From positions 62,001-126,000 of the forward strand of contig NZ_JAJGBN010000003.1 in the NCBI RefSeq assembly GCF_020782875.1: a stretch of DNA of 64,000 nt. Direction: 5' to 3'. Below, in pieces: positions 7,949 to 17,206 of the stretch; the first letter of the stretch is position 1; each line of letters begins with the position of its first letter. A program made the position numbers and the translations under genes. Under the pieces are notes generated by a model. The model searched no databases. It worked only from the letters and a program-made list of their open reading frames with translations, and had not been told where the DNA came from. The DNA comes from Allomuricauda sp. M10 (GTDB lineage: Bacteria; Bacteroidota; Bacteroidia; Flavobacteriales; Flavobacteriaceae).

Positions 7949-9756
7949 TTACCTATATCTTGGAAACCCTTGCTTTTCAGTTGGTCTTTTTGTTGACCTA
8001 TGACCTCTTTCTAAAGAAAGAAACCTTTTTCCAATGGAACAGGGTGTATCTACTGACCACTTTTGTATTGTCCCTAGTGTTGCCTTGGGTAAAGTTTGAA
8101 ATGTTAAAAACCACCATGCCACAAGAGTTGGGAAACGTCACTATATTCCTAACGCAATTGGATGAGGTGATATTGACGCCCGAAGGTGCGGAAACCTCTT
8201 TTTGGTCCAGTTTTCCATGGTATTATAGCGTCCTAGTTTTGGGAAGTGTATTGTCTATTATTTGGTTTGTGGTTAAACTGATTCAGATTGGAAGGTTAAA
8301 ACGCTCGGGAACCATTCAACAGTTTCCAGAGTATGATAAAATCACGGTACAACAAAGCAGCTTGGCCTTCTCCTTTTTCCGGAATATTTTTTTAGGGGCC
8401 GAGATACAAAAAGAAAAGGAAGCCAACATCATTGCACACGAACTGGTGCATGTTAAACAAAGGCACACCCTTGACCTGCTCTTTTTTGAACTCGCCAGGA
8501 TCGTGTTTTGGTTCAATCCGTTGACCTACGTGTACCAAAACCGCGTGGCCGAACTTCATGAATTCATTGCTGATGCCCAGGTGGTAAAGGACAATAAAAG
8601 GGAGCATTTTGAAATGCTGTTATCCGAAGCGTTCAAGACACAACATATCAGTTTTGTGAATCAATTTTTCAATAAATCATTAATCAAAAAACGAATAGTC
8701 ATGTTACAAAAAAAGCGATCAAAAGCCGTTTGGCAATTAAAGTATGTGTTGTTGTTGCCCTTGGTTTTAGGGATGTTGGTGTATACTTCCTGTGAAGGGG
8801 AGAAAGCTGGAATTGAGAATTCTGAAACAGTTTCATCTGAAGAAATTGTACCAGTTGAGTTTGAGTGGTATACCGATGGGATTAATAGAATCAATACCTT
8901 ATCAAAAGAACATAATTTGTTGGTGTCTGAACGAAACAAATTAATTGAATCTAACACTGATAAGGAATTGAAGCTTGTTAAAGAATTGAATGGGAAAATT
9001 GATAATCTACAAGGTGAAATCAATAAAGCATTTGAATTCATTGCTAGCAATATTCAAAACTTATCCGATAAAGAAAAAAGATCATTCTGGGAGTTTGAAA
9101 AGAAATTAAATGGCCGTACTGATGAAATTAATGCCGATACATTTCCCTTTGCAACCATAGAAGAGGTTCCTGTTTTTCCGGGATGTGAAAATGCCGCAGA
9201 TAAAAAGGAATGTTTTATGGAGAATCTTGAAAATCACATCAAGAAAAATTTCCACTATCCTGAAGCTGCCCAAGAGAAGGGCATTCAAGGAAGGGTGGCT
9301 ACCATTTTTGTGATCGATGTTGATGGGAGCATTACCGATATCAGAACACGTGGACCGCATCCACTTTTAGAGGAAGAAGCCAAAAGAATTTTGGAAAAAC
9401 TACCTAAAATGTTACCCGGCAAGCAAAAAGGGCAGGTTATGAAGGTACCCTATTCCATTCCCATTACTTTTAGATTGCAAAACCAACCTGAGGGCACAAC
9501 AGTGAATGGTTCCAAGGATTATTTATTGGTAAGTGGTAAACGGGTTAAAAAGGATGGTAAGATTATTTTTGAAGGAACAGTAATGGATAAGGAATCCATG
9601 CCGCTATCCGGAGTGATAGTTTCAATTGAAGGTAAGGATTCCGGGGTTATGTCAAATTTCAACGGCATCTTTTCCTTGGCTGTTGACGAAGCTGATGTGG
9701 TGAAATTTCAATATTCAGGTTTGCCAAATAAAGTGGTAAAAGTGTCAGATTATTAA
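7945..9756 (+). CDS. BlaR1-type M56 metallopeptidase fused to a TonB C-terminal domain
   Basis: In this 603-residue protein, hydrophobic segments at the N-terminus flank an M56 peptidase domain with the zinc motif HELVH (His165, Glu166, His169). A further membrane segment lies near residue 265. A charged coiled-coil linker follows, then a TonB_C-like domain (about 408-510, starting VPVFPGCE) and a carboxypeptidase-like beta domain (about 540-603). By family knowledge the peptidase cleaves BlaI-type repressors after sensing a signal. The periplasmic TonB_C domain could be the sensor. It overlaps blaI by 4 bp. What it senses is unknown; there is no penicillin-binding sensor domain. Confidence 0.88.
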   Translation: MITYILETLAFQLVFLLTYDLFLKKETFFQWNRVYLLTTFVLSLVLPWVKFEMLKTTMPQELGNVTIFLTQLDEVILTPEGAETSFWSSFPWYYSVLVLGSVLSIIWFVVKLIQIGRLKRSGTIQQFPEYDKITVQQSSLAFSFFRNIFLGAEIQKEKEANIIAHELVHVKQRHTLDLLFFELARIVFWFNPLTYVYQNRVAELHEFIADAQVVKDNKREHFEMLLSEAFKTQHISFVNQFFNKSLIKKRIVMLQKKRSKAVWQLKYVLLLPLVLGMLVYTSCEGEKAGIENSETVSSEEIVPVEFEWYTDGINRINTLSKEHNLLVSERNKLIESNTDKELKLVKELNGKIDNLQGEINKAFEFIASNIQNLSDKEKRSFWEFEKKLNGRTDEINADTFPFATIEEVPVFPGCENAADKKECFMENLENHIKKNFHYPEAAQEKGIQGRVATIFVIDVDGSITDIRTRGPHPLLEEEAKRILEKLPKMLPGKQKGQVMKVPYSIPITFRLQNQPEGTTVNGSKDYLLVSGKRVKKDGKIIFEGTVMDKESMPLSGVIVSIEGKDSGVMSNFNGIFSLAVDEADVVKFQYSGLPNKVVKVSDY

Positions 9757-9778
9757 TGTTTTAAGTATTTTTAATTTG

Positions 9779-10921
9779 ATGATAAAATCAATATTTAGTA
9801 TTGCAATTCTTTTGTTCTCTTTCAAAGCCGGTGCACAGTCATCGGCTTTGTCCGTTGCGGATAGTCTGTACACCTTGGGCAATTACACCGCGGCCATAAA
9901 CGAGTATGCCAAAATAGGGGATGCCACATCGAGCCTTCAGATTGCACGGGCCTACAATGCTATCGGGAATTTTGACAAGGCCATTGCGCAGTACCAGGCT
10001 ACCTTGGCCAAGAATCCCGCTATGGACACTGCCCGTTTTGAATTGGGTAAACTCCTTTTAAAGACCAAAAGCTACCAACCCGCTTTGGAGGCTTTCCATG
10101 ATTTGGTTGCCAAAGGACAGGAAAACCCCGAGTACTTTTATTATCTGGGCAGGGCCTATGAATCTGTATTGCAACAGGAGGAGGCCAATAAAGCTTTCCG
10201 CAAGGCAGTGGCCAAAGACAGTACCCATTTGCGCAGTCTCTATGCTTTGGGCAAATATTTTGTGGGTCAAGAAATTCGGGATTCCGCGTTGGTCTATGTG
10301 GACCAAGGGCTTAGATTTTATGAGGATGATGTTTCCATGATCAATTTGAAAGCGCAGGCGTATTACAACAACGGCCAGTACAAACAAGCCATTCCGTGGT
10401 TTGAGCGTTTATTGGAGCTAGGGGAAGACCGGCCTTTTATTTTGGAACGCACTGCTTTTAGCTATTACCGCAACTACGATTCGGAAAAGGCCATTCAAAC
10501 CTATCGCATGTTGGCCTTGGATCCTTGGTCTTTGGCCGATGCCTATTCCGGTATGGGGCAGGTGTACCTTCAGGAAAAAGAATTGGACAGTGCCCAGTAC
10601 TACATCAAAAAATCAATAGAAGAACGCACCCAAACCTTTGAAAACGAGTATGCCGATTTGGGCCGAATTGCCCGTTTGCAAAACAAGACCAAGGAGTCGC
10701 TGGACTACTACAAAAAAGCATGGGAAGAAAACAAGGACAACCCCTACAACTATTACCAGTTCTGTATTTTGGCCGATGAATATTACAAAGACCCCAAAAC
10801 GAAATTGCAGTATTACGAATCTTTGTTGGAAATGTACCCCAAGTTGAGTCCCTTCATCAAGGAGCGGGTGATCAAGCGCGTATCCGAGATCAAGGAGGAA
10901 ATACACTACGCGGGCAACTGA
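9779..10921 (+). CDS. Secreted tetratricopeptide-repeat protein
   Basis: ATG at 9779 is preferred over the TTG one codon upstream and gives 380 residues. A signal peptide (to about residue 20, ending GAQ) is followed by roughly eight to nine TPR units over the rest of the chain, rich in ALGxYxxAIxxY-like helices. TPR solenoids bind protein partners, here in the periplasm or at the envelope. It follows the M56 gene by 22 bp in the same direction and is probably in its operon, so it may belong to the same sensory output. No enzyme motif is present. Confidence 0.82.
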   Translation: MIKSIFSIAILLFSFKAGAQSSALSVADSLYTLGNYTAAINEYAKIGDATSSLQIARAYNAIGNFDKAIAQYQATLAKNPAMDTARFELGKLLLKTKSYQPALEAFHDLVAKGQENPEYFYYLGRAYESVLQQEEANKAFRKAVAKDSTHLRSLYALGKYFVGQEIRDSALVYVDQGLRFYEDDVSMINLKAQAYYNNGQYKQAIPWFERLLELGEDRPFILERTAFSYYRNYDSEKAIQTYRMLALDPWSLADAYSGMGQVYLQEKELDSAQYYIKKSIEERTQTFENEYADLGRIARLQNKTKESLDYYKKAWEENKDNPYNYYQFCILADEYYKDPKTKLQYYESLLEMYPKLSPFIKERVIKRVSEIKEEIHYAGN

Positions 10922-10965
10922 TTTCTTCAAAATATCGTAATTTCAGCCAAATTCTCGGGGCTGTT

Positions 10966-11445
10966 ATGCGGAAGCTTTTGTTCTTATTCTTTCTTTTTGG
11001 TCTGCTTTGCAGTTGCGAGCTCTTTGAGTCCAAAGAGGAAAAGACCCAAAAACTGGTCAATGAGGAACTTATGGCCATTGATTGGAACGATGTGGACCAA
11101 TACCCGCATTTCGACAATTGTGATGAAACAGCGACCAAGCAGGCGCAAAAGGAATGTTTTGAAAGCGTGATGTTGGATTTCTTTTCCAAAGCGTTGTCCG
11201 GACTTACTTTTGAAGTGGACCACGAATTGCACGACACGGTCTATATCGATTTTTTGGTGGACGAACACGGTTTTATCTCCGTGCTGAACGTGGAGGAAAA
11301 GACCGATGTCCTCAATGAAATTGCAGATTTCAACCATAAGATATCCGAGCGTTTAAACGATTTGACCACAGTGGCACCCGCCCTGAAACGAGGCAATCCG
11401 GTAAGTCTTCGGTTTAGGCTTCCACTGGTTTTAAATACCCCTTAA
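10966..11445 (+). CDS. Lipoprotein with a TonB_C-like domain
   Basis: This 159-residue lipoprotein has a signal with a lipobox ending at Cys17 (LCSC). The mature part resembles the TonB C-terminal fold seen elsewhere in this window: PHFDNCDE then KECFES, followed by YIDFLVDEHGFIS, aligning with PVFPGCE, KECF and the following strands of the proteins at 7945 and 51455. It lacks the membrane anchor and Pro-rich spacer of a real TonB, so energy transduction is unlikely. It follows the TPR gene by 44 bp. Function is unknown; an envelope partner of the M56/TPR pair is a guess. Confidence 0.7.
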   Translation: MRKLLFLFFLFGLLCSCELFESKEEKTQKLVNEELMAIDWNDVDQYPHFDNCDETATKQAQKECFESVMLDFFSKALSGLTFEVDHELHDTVYIDFLVDEHGFISVLNVEEKTDVLNEIADFNHKISERLNDLTTVAPALKRGNPVSLRFRLPLVLNTP

Positions 11446-11449
11446 AATT

Positions 11450-12007
11450 TTGGCTACGGAAAAGATCATATTGGGAATAGACCCCGGAACGACCATTATG
11501 GGTTTTGGAATCATCAAGGTCATCAACAAGCAGATGCACTTTGTGCAGATGAACGAATTGATGCTCAAAAAATACGACGATCCCTATACCAAACTCAAGC
11601 TCATCTTTGAACGGACCATTGAACTCATCGATACCTTCCATCCCGATGAAATTGCCATTGAAGCCCCTTTTTATGGCAAAAACGTCCAATCCATGTTGAA
11701 ATTGGGTCGTGCCCAAGGCGTGGCCATGGCAGCCGGACTTTCCAGACAGATACCCATCACGGAATACATGCCCAAAAAGATAAAAATGGCCATTACCGGC
11801 AACGGAAATGCGAGCAAGGAACAAGTGGCGAAAATGCTTCAGAGTGTATTGAAATTGAAGTCATTGCCCAAAAACCTGGACAGCACCGATGGACTGGCCG
11901 CAGCCGTTTGTCATTTTTATAATGAGGGGAAGGTGGAACTCGGTAAAAGCTATACCGGTTGGGAAGCCTTCATTAAACAGAACCCTGGTAAGATCAGTAA
12001 ACAATGA
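11450..12007 (+). CDS. ruvC: Crossover junction endodeoxyribonuclease RuvC
   Basis: The 185-residue product resolves Holliday junctions by paired nicks, working with RuvAB. The acidic active-site residues are in place: Asp11 in GIDPGT, Glu71 in IEAPFYGKN, and Asp144/Asp147 in DSTDGLAAAVCH. The start must be the TTG at 11450, because the next in-frame ATG lies after the catalytic Asp11. It begins 4 bp after the lipoprotein gene. Confidence 0.95.
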   Translation: MATEKIILGIDPGTTIMGFGIIKVINKQMHFVQMNELMLKKYDDPYTKLKLIFERTIELIDTFHPDEIAIEAPFYGKNVQSMLKLGRAQGVAMAAGLSRQIPITEYMPKKIKMAITGNGNASKEQVAKMLQSVLKLKSLPKNLDSTDGLAAAVCHFYNEGKVELGKSYTGWEAFIKQNPGKISKQ

Positions 12008-12062
12008 ACAATGGTCTATGACCAATGAACAATAAGCAATGAACAGTTTACCATAATCAATT
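11997..12062. repeat. Short AACAATGA-type direct repeats
   Basis: The ruvC stop region and spacer carry repeated AACAATGAACAATGG, CAATGAACAATAAG and CAATGAACAG units. Related AT-rich TTGTAAATTGTTTATTG repeats follow the next gene at 12450-12478. Such repeats often flank four-helix-bundle protein genes in this phylum. Confidence 0.55.
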
Positions 12063-12091
12063 CTTTTATTTAGAATCCCAAAACCTACTTT

Positions 12092-12448
12092 ATGCAAGCC
12101 GAGAACCCATTATTGAAAAAGTCATATGACTTTGCTTTGAAAATCATCAAGCTGTACAAGTCTATCATTCACGCGAACAAGGAATACATTTTGTCCAAAC
12201 AGTTGCTTCGTTCGGGTACTTCCATCGGGGCCAATATATCCGAAGCGAATGGGGCCATTTCCAACGCCGATTTTTCCGCAAAGATTTCCATTGCCTACAA
12301 AGAAAGCTTGGAAGTGAAATATTGGTTGTCCTTGTTGAAGGATTCCGAGTATATTTCTAATGAAATTGCCAACAAGTTGATTGTTAATGCAGATGAACTT
12401 TCCAAAATCATGTTCTCCATTCTCAAAACCACCAAAAGGACCAAATGA
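12092..12448 (+). CDS. Four-helix-bundle protein (23S rRNA intervening-sequence type)
   Basis: This 118-residue all-helical protein has the family core FxxALKIIKLYKSI, the motif QLLRSGTSIGANISEANGA and a C-terminal ELSKIMFSILKTTK. Members are named after proteins found in rRNA intervening sequences but are widespread as free genes in Bacteroidota, often scattered like mobile cargo. Function is unknown. It sits between ruvC and hemW, flanked by short AT-rich repeats, which suggests that it was inserted here. Confidence 0.88.
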   Translation: MQAENPLLKKSYDFALKIIKLYKSIIHANKEYILSKQLLRSGTSIGANISEANGAISNADFSAKISIAYKESLEVKYWLSLLKDSEYISNEIANKLIVNADELSKIMFSILKTTKRTK

Positions 12449-12482
12449 TAATTGTAAATTGTTTATTGTTAATTGAAAATAA

Positions 12483-13610
12483 GTGAGCGGTATTTACATC
12501 CATATCCCGTTTTGCAAACAAGCTTGCCATTACTGCGATTTTCATTTTTCCACCCAAATGAAGAAGAAGGACGCGATGGTGGATGCCTTAATACGGGAAA
12601 TGGAATTGCGCAAAAACGAGTTGGGCGATGAGGTTGTCGAGACCATTTATTTTGGTGGTGGAACCCCTTCGGTTTTGGAGTTGCAGGAACTGGAGCGTTT
12701 GATCCAAGCCGTGTATGACCATTACAAAGTAATGGACAATCCAGAAATCACGTTGGAGGCCAACCCCGATGACTTGTCCAACGATCGAATCATCCAACTA
12801 TCCAAAAGTCCAGTGAACCGTCTCAGCATCGGCATCCAATCATTTTTTGAGGAAGATCTGAAGCTGATGAACCGTGCCCACAATGCCCAAGAAGCCGAAA
12901 ATTGTATCGAGGAAGCCGTAAAACATTTTGATAACATCACCATCGACCTGATCTATGGCATTCCAGGGATGGACCATGACCGTTGGAAGGCGAACATCCA
13001 AAAAGCCCTGGATTTCGGGTTGCCCCATATCTCTAGCTACGCCTTAACGGTGGAACCCAAAACGGCACTGGAAAAATTGATCCAAAAAGGAACCGTGCCC
13101 CAAGTGGATGACGGTCAGGCACAGGAGCAGTTTCATATTTTGGTGGATGTGTTAGAAGAACACGGTTTTGTGAACTATGAGATTTCCAATTTTGGGAAAC
13201 CGGGCTATTTTTCCAAGAACAATACCGCCTATTGGCAGGGCAAAACCTATTTGGGCATCGGTCCGTCTGCCCATTCCTATGATGGACTATCCCGCGCTTG
13301 GAACATCCGAAACAACTCCCTCTACATCAAACAGATCCAACAAGGGATTTTGCCGAGTGAAAAGGAAACCCTGACCGTGACCGATCGGTACAACGAATAT
13401 GTGATGACGGGCCTCCGGACCATTTGGGGAGTGTCCAAGGAGAAAATTGCCAAGGAATTTGGATCGAGCTATGCGAACTATTTGGAACAACAATCAGAAA
13501 AATTCATTGAACAGCAATTGCTGTTTTGGGAAGACGCTATTTTACGCACTACCAAGCAAGGCAAGTTTTTAGCGGATGGGATTGCGGCGGATTTGTTTTT
13601 TTTGGAATAG
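12483..13610 (+). CDS. hemW: HemW, radical SAM haem chaperone
   Basis: The 375-residue protein starts at GTG 12483. The radical SAM cluster ligands are Cys11, Cys15 and Cys18 (CKQACHYC), and YFGGGTPS is the SAM-binding glycine motif. It lacks the extra Cys (CxC) and the C-terminal extras of true HemN, which is encoded separately at 46812. By family knowledge HemW binds haem and inserts it into respiratory enzymes rather than oxidising coproporphyrinogen. It may serve the cbb3 oxidase encoded later in the window. Confidence 0.9.
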   Translation: MSGIYIHIPFCKQACHYCDFHFSTQMKKKDAMVDALIREMELRKNELGDEVVETIYFGGGTPSVLELQELERLIQAVYDHYKVMDNPEITLEANPDDLSNDRIIQLSKSPVNRLSIGIQSFFEEDLKLMNRAHNAQEAENCIEEAVKHFDNITIDLIYGIPGMDHDRWKANIQKALDFGLPHISSYALTVEPKTALEKLIQKGTVPQVDDGQAQEQFHILVDVLEEHGFVNYEISNFGKPGYFSKNNTAYWQGKTYLGIGPSAHSYDGLSRAWNIRNNSLYIKQIQQGILPSEKETLTVTDRYNEYVMTGLRTIWGVSKEKIAKEFGSSYANYLEQQSEKFIEQQLLFWEDAILRTTKQGKFLADGIAADLFFLE

Positions 13611-13757
13611 TTTAAAGTAAGTTCCTAAATAGATGTGCTGGGCTTATCTTTTTTGAAGAGTAGATTGTATTAATCTCATTCAGTCACATAAAGGCATTAT
13701 GAAACCACCAGTATTTTCTGAATCTTTGAGATATTTATGAAGTTAGATCACATAGGA

Positions 13758-15206
13758 TTAAGCCCAAAATGGAATGTATTTGGCGTGTTTTTTTGAGTTA
13801 CTCTCAGGGTCTTGATCTTTGATTAGACCTGACTTAATTCCCTCCGCAATGATTCTAGAAGCAATTGAGTAATTTTTTTCTTCAATACCGAATCTATCCC
13901 GCAATGATGCATTCGTCATATATTCTCCTGAAACATATTTAAGACATGCATGAAGATAACATGCTCTAATTTTATCTTCTTTATCCATTTTTCTAAGTGA
14001 TTTATGTGCGAATAGTGTAACTCGGGTATAGTTGTCTCCTTCAATTATTTTAGGAGCTGGGAGCTGATAATATTCACACTCAAAAATTACTTTATCAATT
14101 CCGCTACCTCGTTCTTCGCAAATATTAAGTCGTCTCATAAAGTGAGCTAATTTTTCATTTCTAGACTGTGGATTATGATCAACAAAGCGCATAGTGCTTA
14201 TTAAAGGCTTGCCAGGGTTTGAAATATCGATTCTATCATCAAATATTTCTATCATTGGTCCTGTTCCTTTTTCTGAAAAATCTTGATGAATGATTGCGTT
14301 TGCAACAAGTTCACGAATTGCAAGTTCGGGAAACATACGTACCTCTTTCCTAAATGCTTTTCCAATTTCTTCGTTGACAGGAAGTTGGTCGTTAATATAT
14401 CCGATTAAACCTTTAAAGCCTGTTGCATATCCTCTCTTTCCTTCTTGCTCTTTCTTGGTTTTTAATTTAGTTTTTCCTTGGTAAATAATTACACGGATAG
14501 CTTTTCTGCTTATTGTTTCAAATGCATCTAACTCTCTGGCAAATAGAATAGCTCCCAAGTTAGTTATATCATAATTTTGGCCCTTACTAAAAATTATTTT
14601 TTCCTGTTTTAATTTTTCAAAAATTGCAGCCCGATTGTCAGGAAGTGGGATTCCCATCAAATCAAAATAAGATGGATAATCTATTAATTTTAAAACTTCA
14701 TCAGCAGTTGCACCAAAATAGGCTAATCCTTTTTCAAATGTATTTGATGGTTCCTTAGTCCAAATTAGTCTTTCTTTTTCTGGATGCTCAGAAAGTTTCT
14801 TTTTATAAGACCCAATTCTTATATAAGCTTCACCTGAGAATTTGACGGGTATTCCATTAGCTGCTCTTATTCTGAAGAGTACAATTTGTTCTCCTTCAAC
14901 CTCGAATTCAAAATGATCAAAATGTACTCGTGGATTCAATAATCGAGTAATCCAAGGGATTAAATCTTCATTTCCTTTGCCTTTTTGAAATGGAGAAAAA
15001 TTGGTGCCAACAATTCTGTGAGTACTATCATCTATGCCATAAACGATATAACCAAATTCCTTTTCATGAATACATGCAGAATTGGATAAAGCAGAAATAT
15101 ACTCGCCAATTTCTTGGGCATTGTTACTTTTAAATTCTAACCATTCAGTCTCATTTGGAAGTGAACGTAACTCACTTAGCAGTATTTTTAAATCATCGTT
15201 TGTCAC
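13758..15206 (-). CDS. AlbA/Schlafen-domain ATP-binding protein
   Basis: This 482-residue protein starts at GTG 15206. The N-terminal part (about 1-150) is the AlbA_2 (Schlafen-like) domain, with ETEWLEFKSN and GYIVYGIDD. The middle (about 270-380) is a GHKL-type ATPase region with RELVANAIIHQDFS and ERGSGIDKVI. The C-terminus looks like a winged helix. Such proteins are annotated as putative transcriptional regulators and also occur in defence and accessory regions; the exact role is unknown. AT-rich codon use and flanking direct repeats suggest recent acquisition. Confidence 0.85.
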   Translation of the reverse strand: MTNDDLKILLSELRSLPNETEWLEFKSNNAQEIGEYISALSNSACIHEKEFGYIVYGIDDSTHRIVGTNFSPFQKGKGNEDLIPWITRLLNPRVHFDHFEFEVEGEQIVLFRIRAANGIPVKFSGEAYIRIGSYKKKLSEHPEKERLIWTKEPSNTFEKGLAYFGATADEVLKLIDYPSYFDLMGIPLPDNRAAIFEKLKQEKIIFSKGQNYDITNLGAILFARELDAFETISRKAIRVIIYQGKTKLKTKKEQEGKRGYATGFKGLIGYINDQLPVNEEIGKAFRKEVRMFPELAIRELVANAIIHQDFSEKGTGPMIEIFDDRIDISNPGKPLISTMRFVDHNPQSRNEKLAHFMRRLNICEERGSGIDKVIFECEYYQLPAPKIIEGDNYTRVTLFAHKSLRKMDKEDKIRACYLHACLKYVSGEYMTNASLRDRFGIEEKNYSIASRIIAEGIKSGLIKDQDPESNSKKHAKYIPFWA

Positions 15207-15228
15207 ATTAATATATTTATTAATATAT
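15207..15228 (-). promoter_or_regulatory. Direct repeat next to the AlbA gene start
   Basis: ATTAATATAT occurs at 15207-15216 and 15219-15228, a 12-bp period, immediately upstream of the GTG start. This is a possible autoregulatory site; AT-richness makes chance plausible. Confidence 0.3.
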
Positions 15229-15476
15229 TGATTTATAGGCGTTTGTTTTTGTGGTTTTAATACATAGTCACATAACAGTCACATAACCAAATGTACATTA
15301 TTTTCTAATAAAGAGTTCTGAAATAAATGGGAGGCCATTGATCACAATGATTTCATTTTTAAAATGAAAAACACCAATCTAATAGTGAAGATACTGGATT
15401 TAAATCAAAAGTTCTGGTTGCCTAGTATTGCATTTCTCCACGGAATTGAGTTAATTACTGCAACAAGTCCAATTAC

Positions 15477-16229
15477 ATGATTGCAACCCTAAAACACCTT
15501 TCCAAAAATTACAAGATAGACCTTTCCAAACCGTTGGACATTTCCATTGCCCTTTCGGGTGGGGAGGCCAACATCAATGCCTGGTATTTGGGGCCACCTA
15601 AAATTGAGCCCCATGCCGAGGAGGGATATGTAGGCAAGGTCACGGAAGGGGCCTCCACCAATTTCAACGATGTTTATTTTAATCCGCATTCTCATGTAAC
15701 CCACACGGAATGCTTGGGGCACATCACCGAAGGCTTCCATTCCATCAACCAAAAACTGAAAAAGTTCTTCTTTTTGGCCGAAGTGATCACCGTGGCCCCC
15801 GAACAAATGGGGGACAATTTTGTCATTTCCGAAAAGCAATTGCAATACCTTCTGGGAAACAAAAAAAGGGAGGCAGTGATCATCAGAACGTTGCCCAACA
15901 CCAAAGAGAAACGTTCCCGAAACTATTCCGATACCAATCCACCATATCTTCTAGAGGATGCTGCCCAATTTTTAGTAAAAAAAGGGGTGGAACATTTATT
16001 GATCGATCTGCCTTCGGTGGATAAGGAACGGGACGGTGGGGCACTTTTGTGCCACAATGCCTTTTGGAACATGAAAGGAAAACCCCGGGAAAAGGCCACC
16101 ATAACGGAACTGATCTATGTGCCGAACAAGGTTAAGGACGGCACCTATTTTTTAAACCTTCAAGTAGCACCGTTCGAAAATGATGCCAGTCCCAGTCGCC
16201 CCGTACTCTATAAAATCGAAGAAAAATGA
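15477..16229 (+). CDS. Cyclase/kynurenine-formamidase-like hydrolase
   Basis: The 250-residue protein carries the metal-binding pattern of the cyclase family (PF04199), FNPHSHVTHTECLGH near residue 70, followed by a conserved HNAFW segment near 197. Relatives hydrolyse N-formylkynurenine or act on polyketides; no other kynurenine-pathway gene is nearby, so the substrate is open. It heads a run of six rightward genes with overlaps or gaps of a few bases. Confidence 0.85.
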   Translation: MIATLKHLSKNYKIDLSKPLDISIALSGGEANINAWYLGPPKIEPHAEEGYVGKVTEGASTNFNDVYFNPHSHVTHTECLGHITEGFHSINQKLKKFFFLAEVITVAPEQMGDNFVISEKQLQYLLGNKKREAVIIRTLPNTKEKRSRNYSDTNPPYLLEDAAQFLVKKGVEHLLIDLPSVDKERDGGALLCHNAFWNMKGKPREKATITELIYVPNKVKDGTYFLNLQVAPFENDASPSRPVLYKIEEK

Positions 16230-16576
16230 AGACCGTTCTAAAATTGGAGGAAATCCTCATGTTCGTATTTGGAATTTATCTATTCAGCCAATTAGACTTC
16301 GCTTGGTGGTGGTTTCTGGTCCTGATCTTGGCCCCGGATATTGGCATGGTCGGCTATCTTTTCAACAACAAGATAGGAGCCCTCACCTACAATCTGTTTC
16401 ATCACAAGGGCTTGGCCATTTTGGTCTACTTGGCGGGTGTCTACTTTTCAATACCTTTATGCCAGCTCATTGGGATCATCCTGTTTTCGCATTCCGCATT
16501 GGATAGGGCCATGGGCTACGGACTGAAATATGACAAAGGGTTCAAGTTTACCCATTTGGGTGAAATAGGCAATTGA
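16226..16576 (+). CDS. DUF4260 membrane protein
   Basis: This 116-residue protein overlaps the cyclase gene by 4 bp. It has three to four membrane segments and the conserved APDIGMVGYLFNNKIGA and HSALDRAMGYGLKY segments typical of DUF4260. Function is unknown. Confidence 0.85.
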   Translation: MKTVLKLEEILMFVFGIYLFSQLDFAWWWFLVLILAPDIGMVGYLFNNKIGALTYNLFHHKGLAILVYLAGVYFSIPLCQLIGIILFSHSALDRAMGYGLKYDKGFKFTHLGEIGN

Positions 16577-16577
16577 C

Positions 16578-17201
16578 ATGGGCGAAGTGATCGATAGCAT
16601 TTTGGGACTGATTTTAGGCGCAATATTGATGTATTGGGTCTATTCCTTTTTTGGAAAGAAGAAGAGCAAGGAAATTACCGAGCAGCAGTCCACCGTAATT
16701 TTGAACAAGATCCGCAGCGTGTGCAAATTGGTTTCCGTGGAAGGGGATTTTGCCGAAATCTATCACTACGAAAACACCAAGGACAGCTTTATGAGCCTGT
16801 TCAAAAGCAAAAAGAAAGCGTTGATCGTAATCAAGGCGAAGGCGCATATCGGGTACGATCTGAATAAACTGGAATTGAAAGCGGACAATGACAAACGTAA
16901 GATCATTTTAAGCCATTTTCCGCAGCCGGAAGTCTTGTCCATTGAGCCAGACCTTCAGTTTTACGACATTAAGAACGGTATTTTCAATAGTTTTTCGCCC
17001 ACGGACCTTACCAAATTGAATCAAGAGGCCAAGGACCACATCAAACAAAAAATACCGGAAAGCGGTTTGATGGAAACAGCGCGGAAGGAAGCTTTGCAGG
17101 CCGTTTTTGTGGTGGAGAAGATTGTGGAGACCATCGGGTGGAAACTGGATTATTCCGCTTTGGAAATATCGAACAGGGAAAAACAATTTATAGAAGAATA
17201 A
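16578..17201 (+). CDS. DUF4230 membrane-anchored protein
   Basis: The product has 207 residues. One N-terminal membrane segment (about 5-24) is followed by a soluble domain with the DUF4230 features: LVSVEGDFAEIYHYE, GYDLNKLELKAD and a C-terminal IGWKLDY. It starts one base after DUF4260 ends. Function is unknown. Confidence 0.85.
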   Translation: MGEVIDSILGLILGAILMYWVYSFFGKKKSKEITEQQSTVILNKIRSVCKLVSVEGDFAEIYHYENTKDSFMSLFKSKKKALIVIKAKAHIGYDLNKLELKADNDKRKIILSHFPQPEVLSIEPDLQFYDIKNGIFNSFSPTDLTKLNQEAKDHIKQKIPESGLMETARKEALQAVFVVEKIVETIGWKLDYSALEISNREKQFIEE

Positions 17202-17206
17202 CAACC

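Larger units (their letters stand above)
13681..15286. other. AT-rich single-gene insertion bounded by short direct repeats
   Basis: CAGTCACATAA occurs at 13681-13691 and again at 15276-15286, the latter preceded by TAGTCACATAA (15265-15275). Between them lies one leftward gene with clearly lower GC than its neighbours. The picture fits a small transferred segment between hemW and the cyclase operon. No transposase or integrase is present. Confidence 0.4.

Noticed and set aside
11997..12062. AACAATGA repeats as a CRISPR array
   Set aside because: Units are short, irregular and without spacers of constant length, and no cas genes are present.
12483..13610. hemW as a second hemN
   Set aside because: It lacks the fourth cysteine after CxxxCxxC and the N-terminal YTSYPT region; a true HemN is at 46812-48170.
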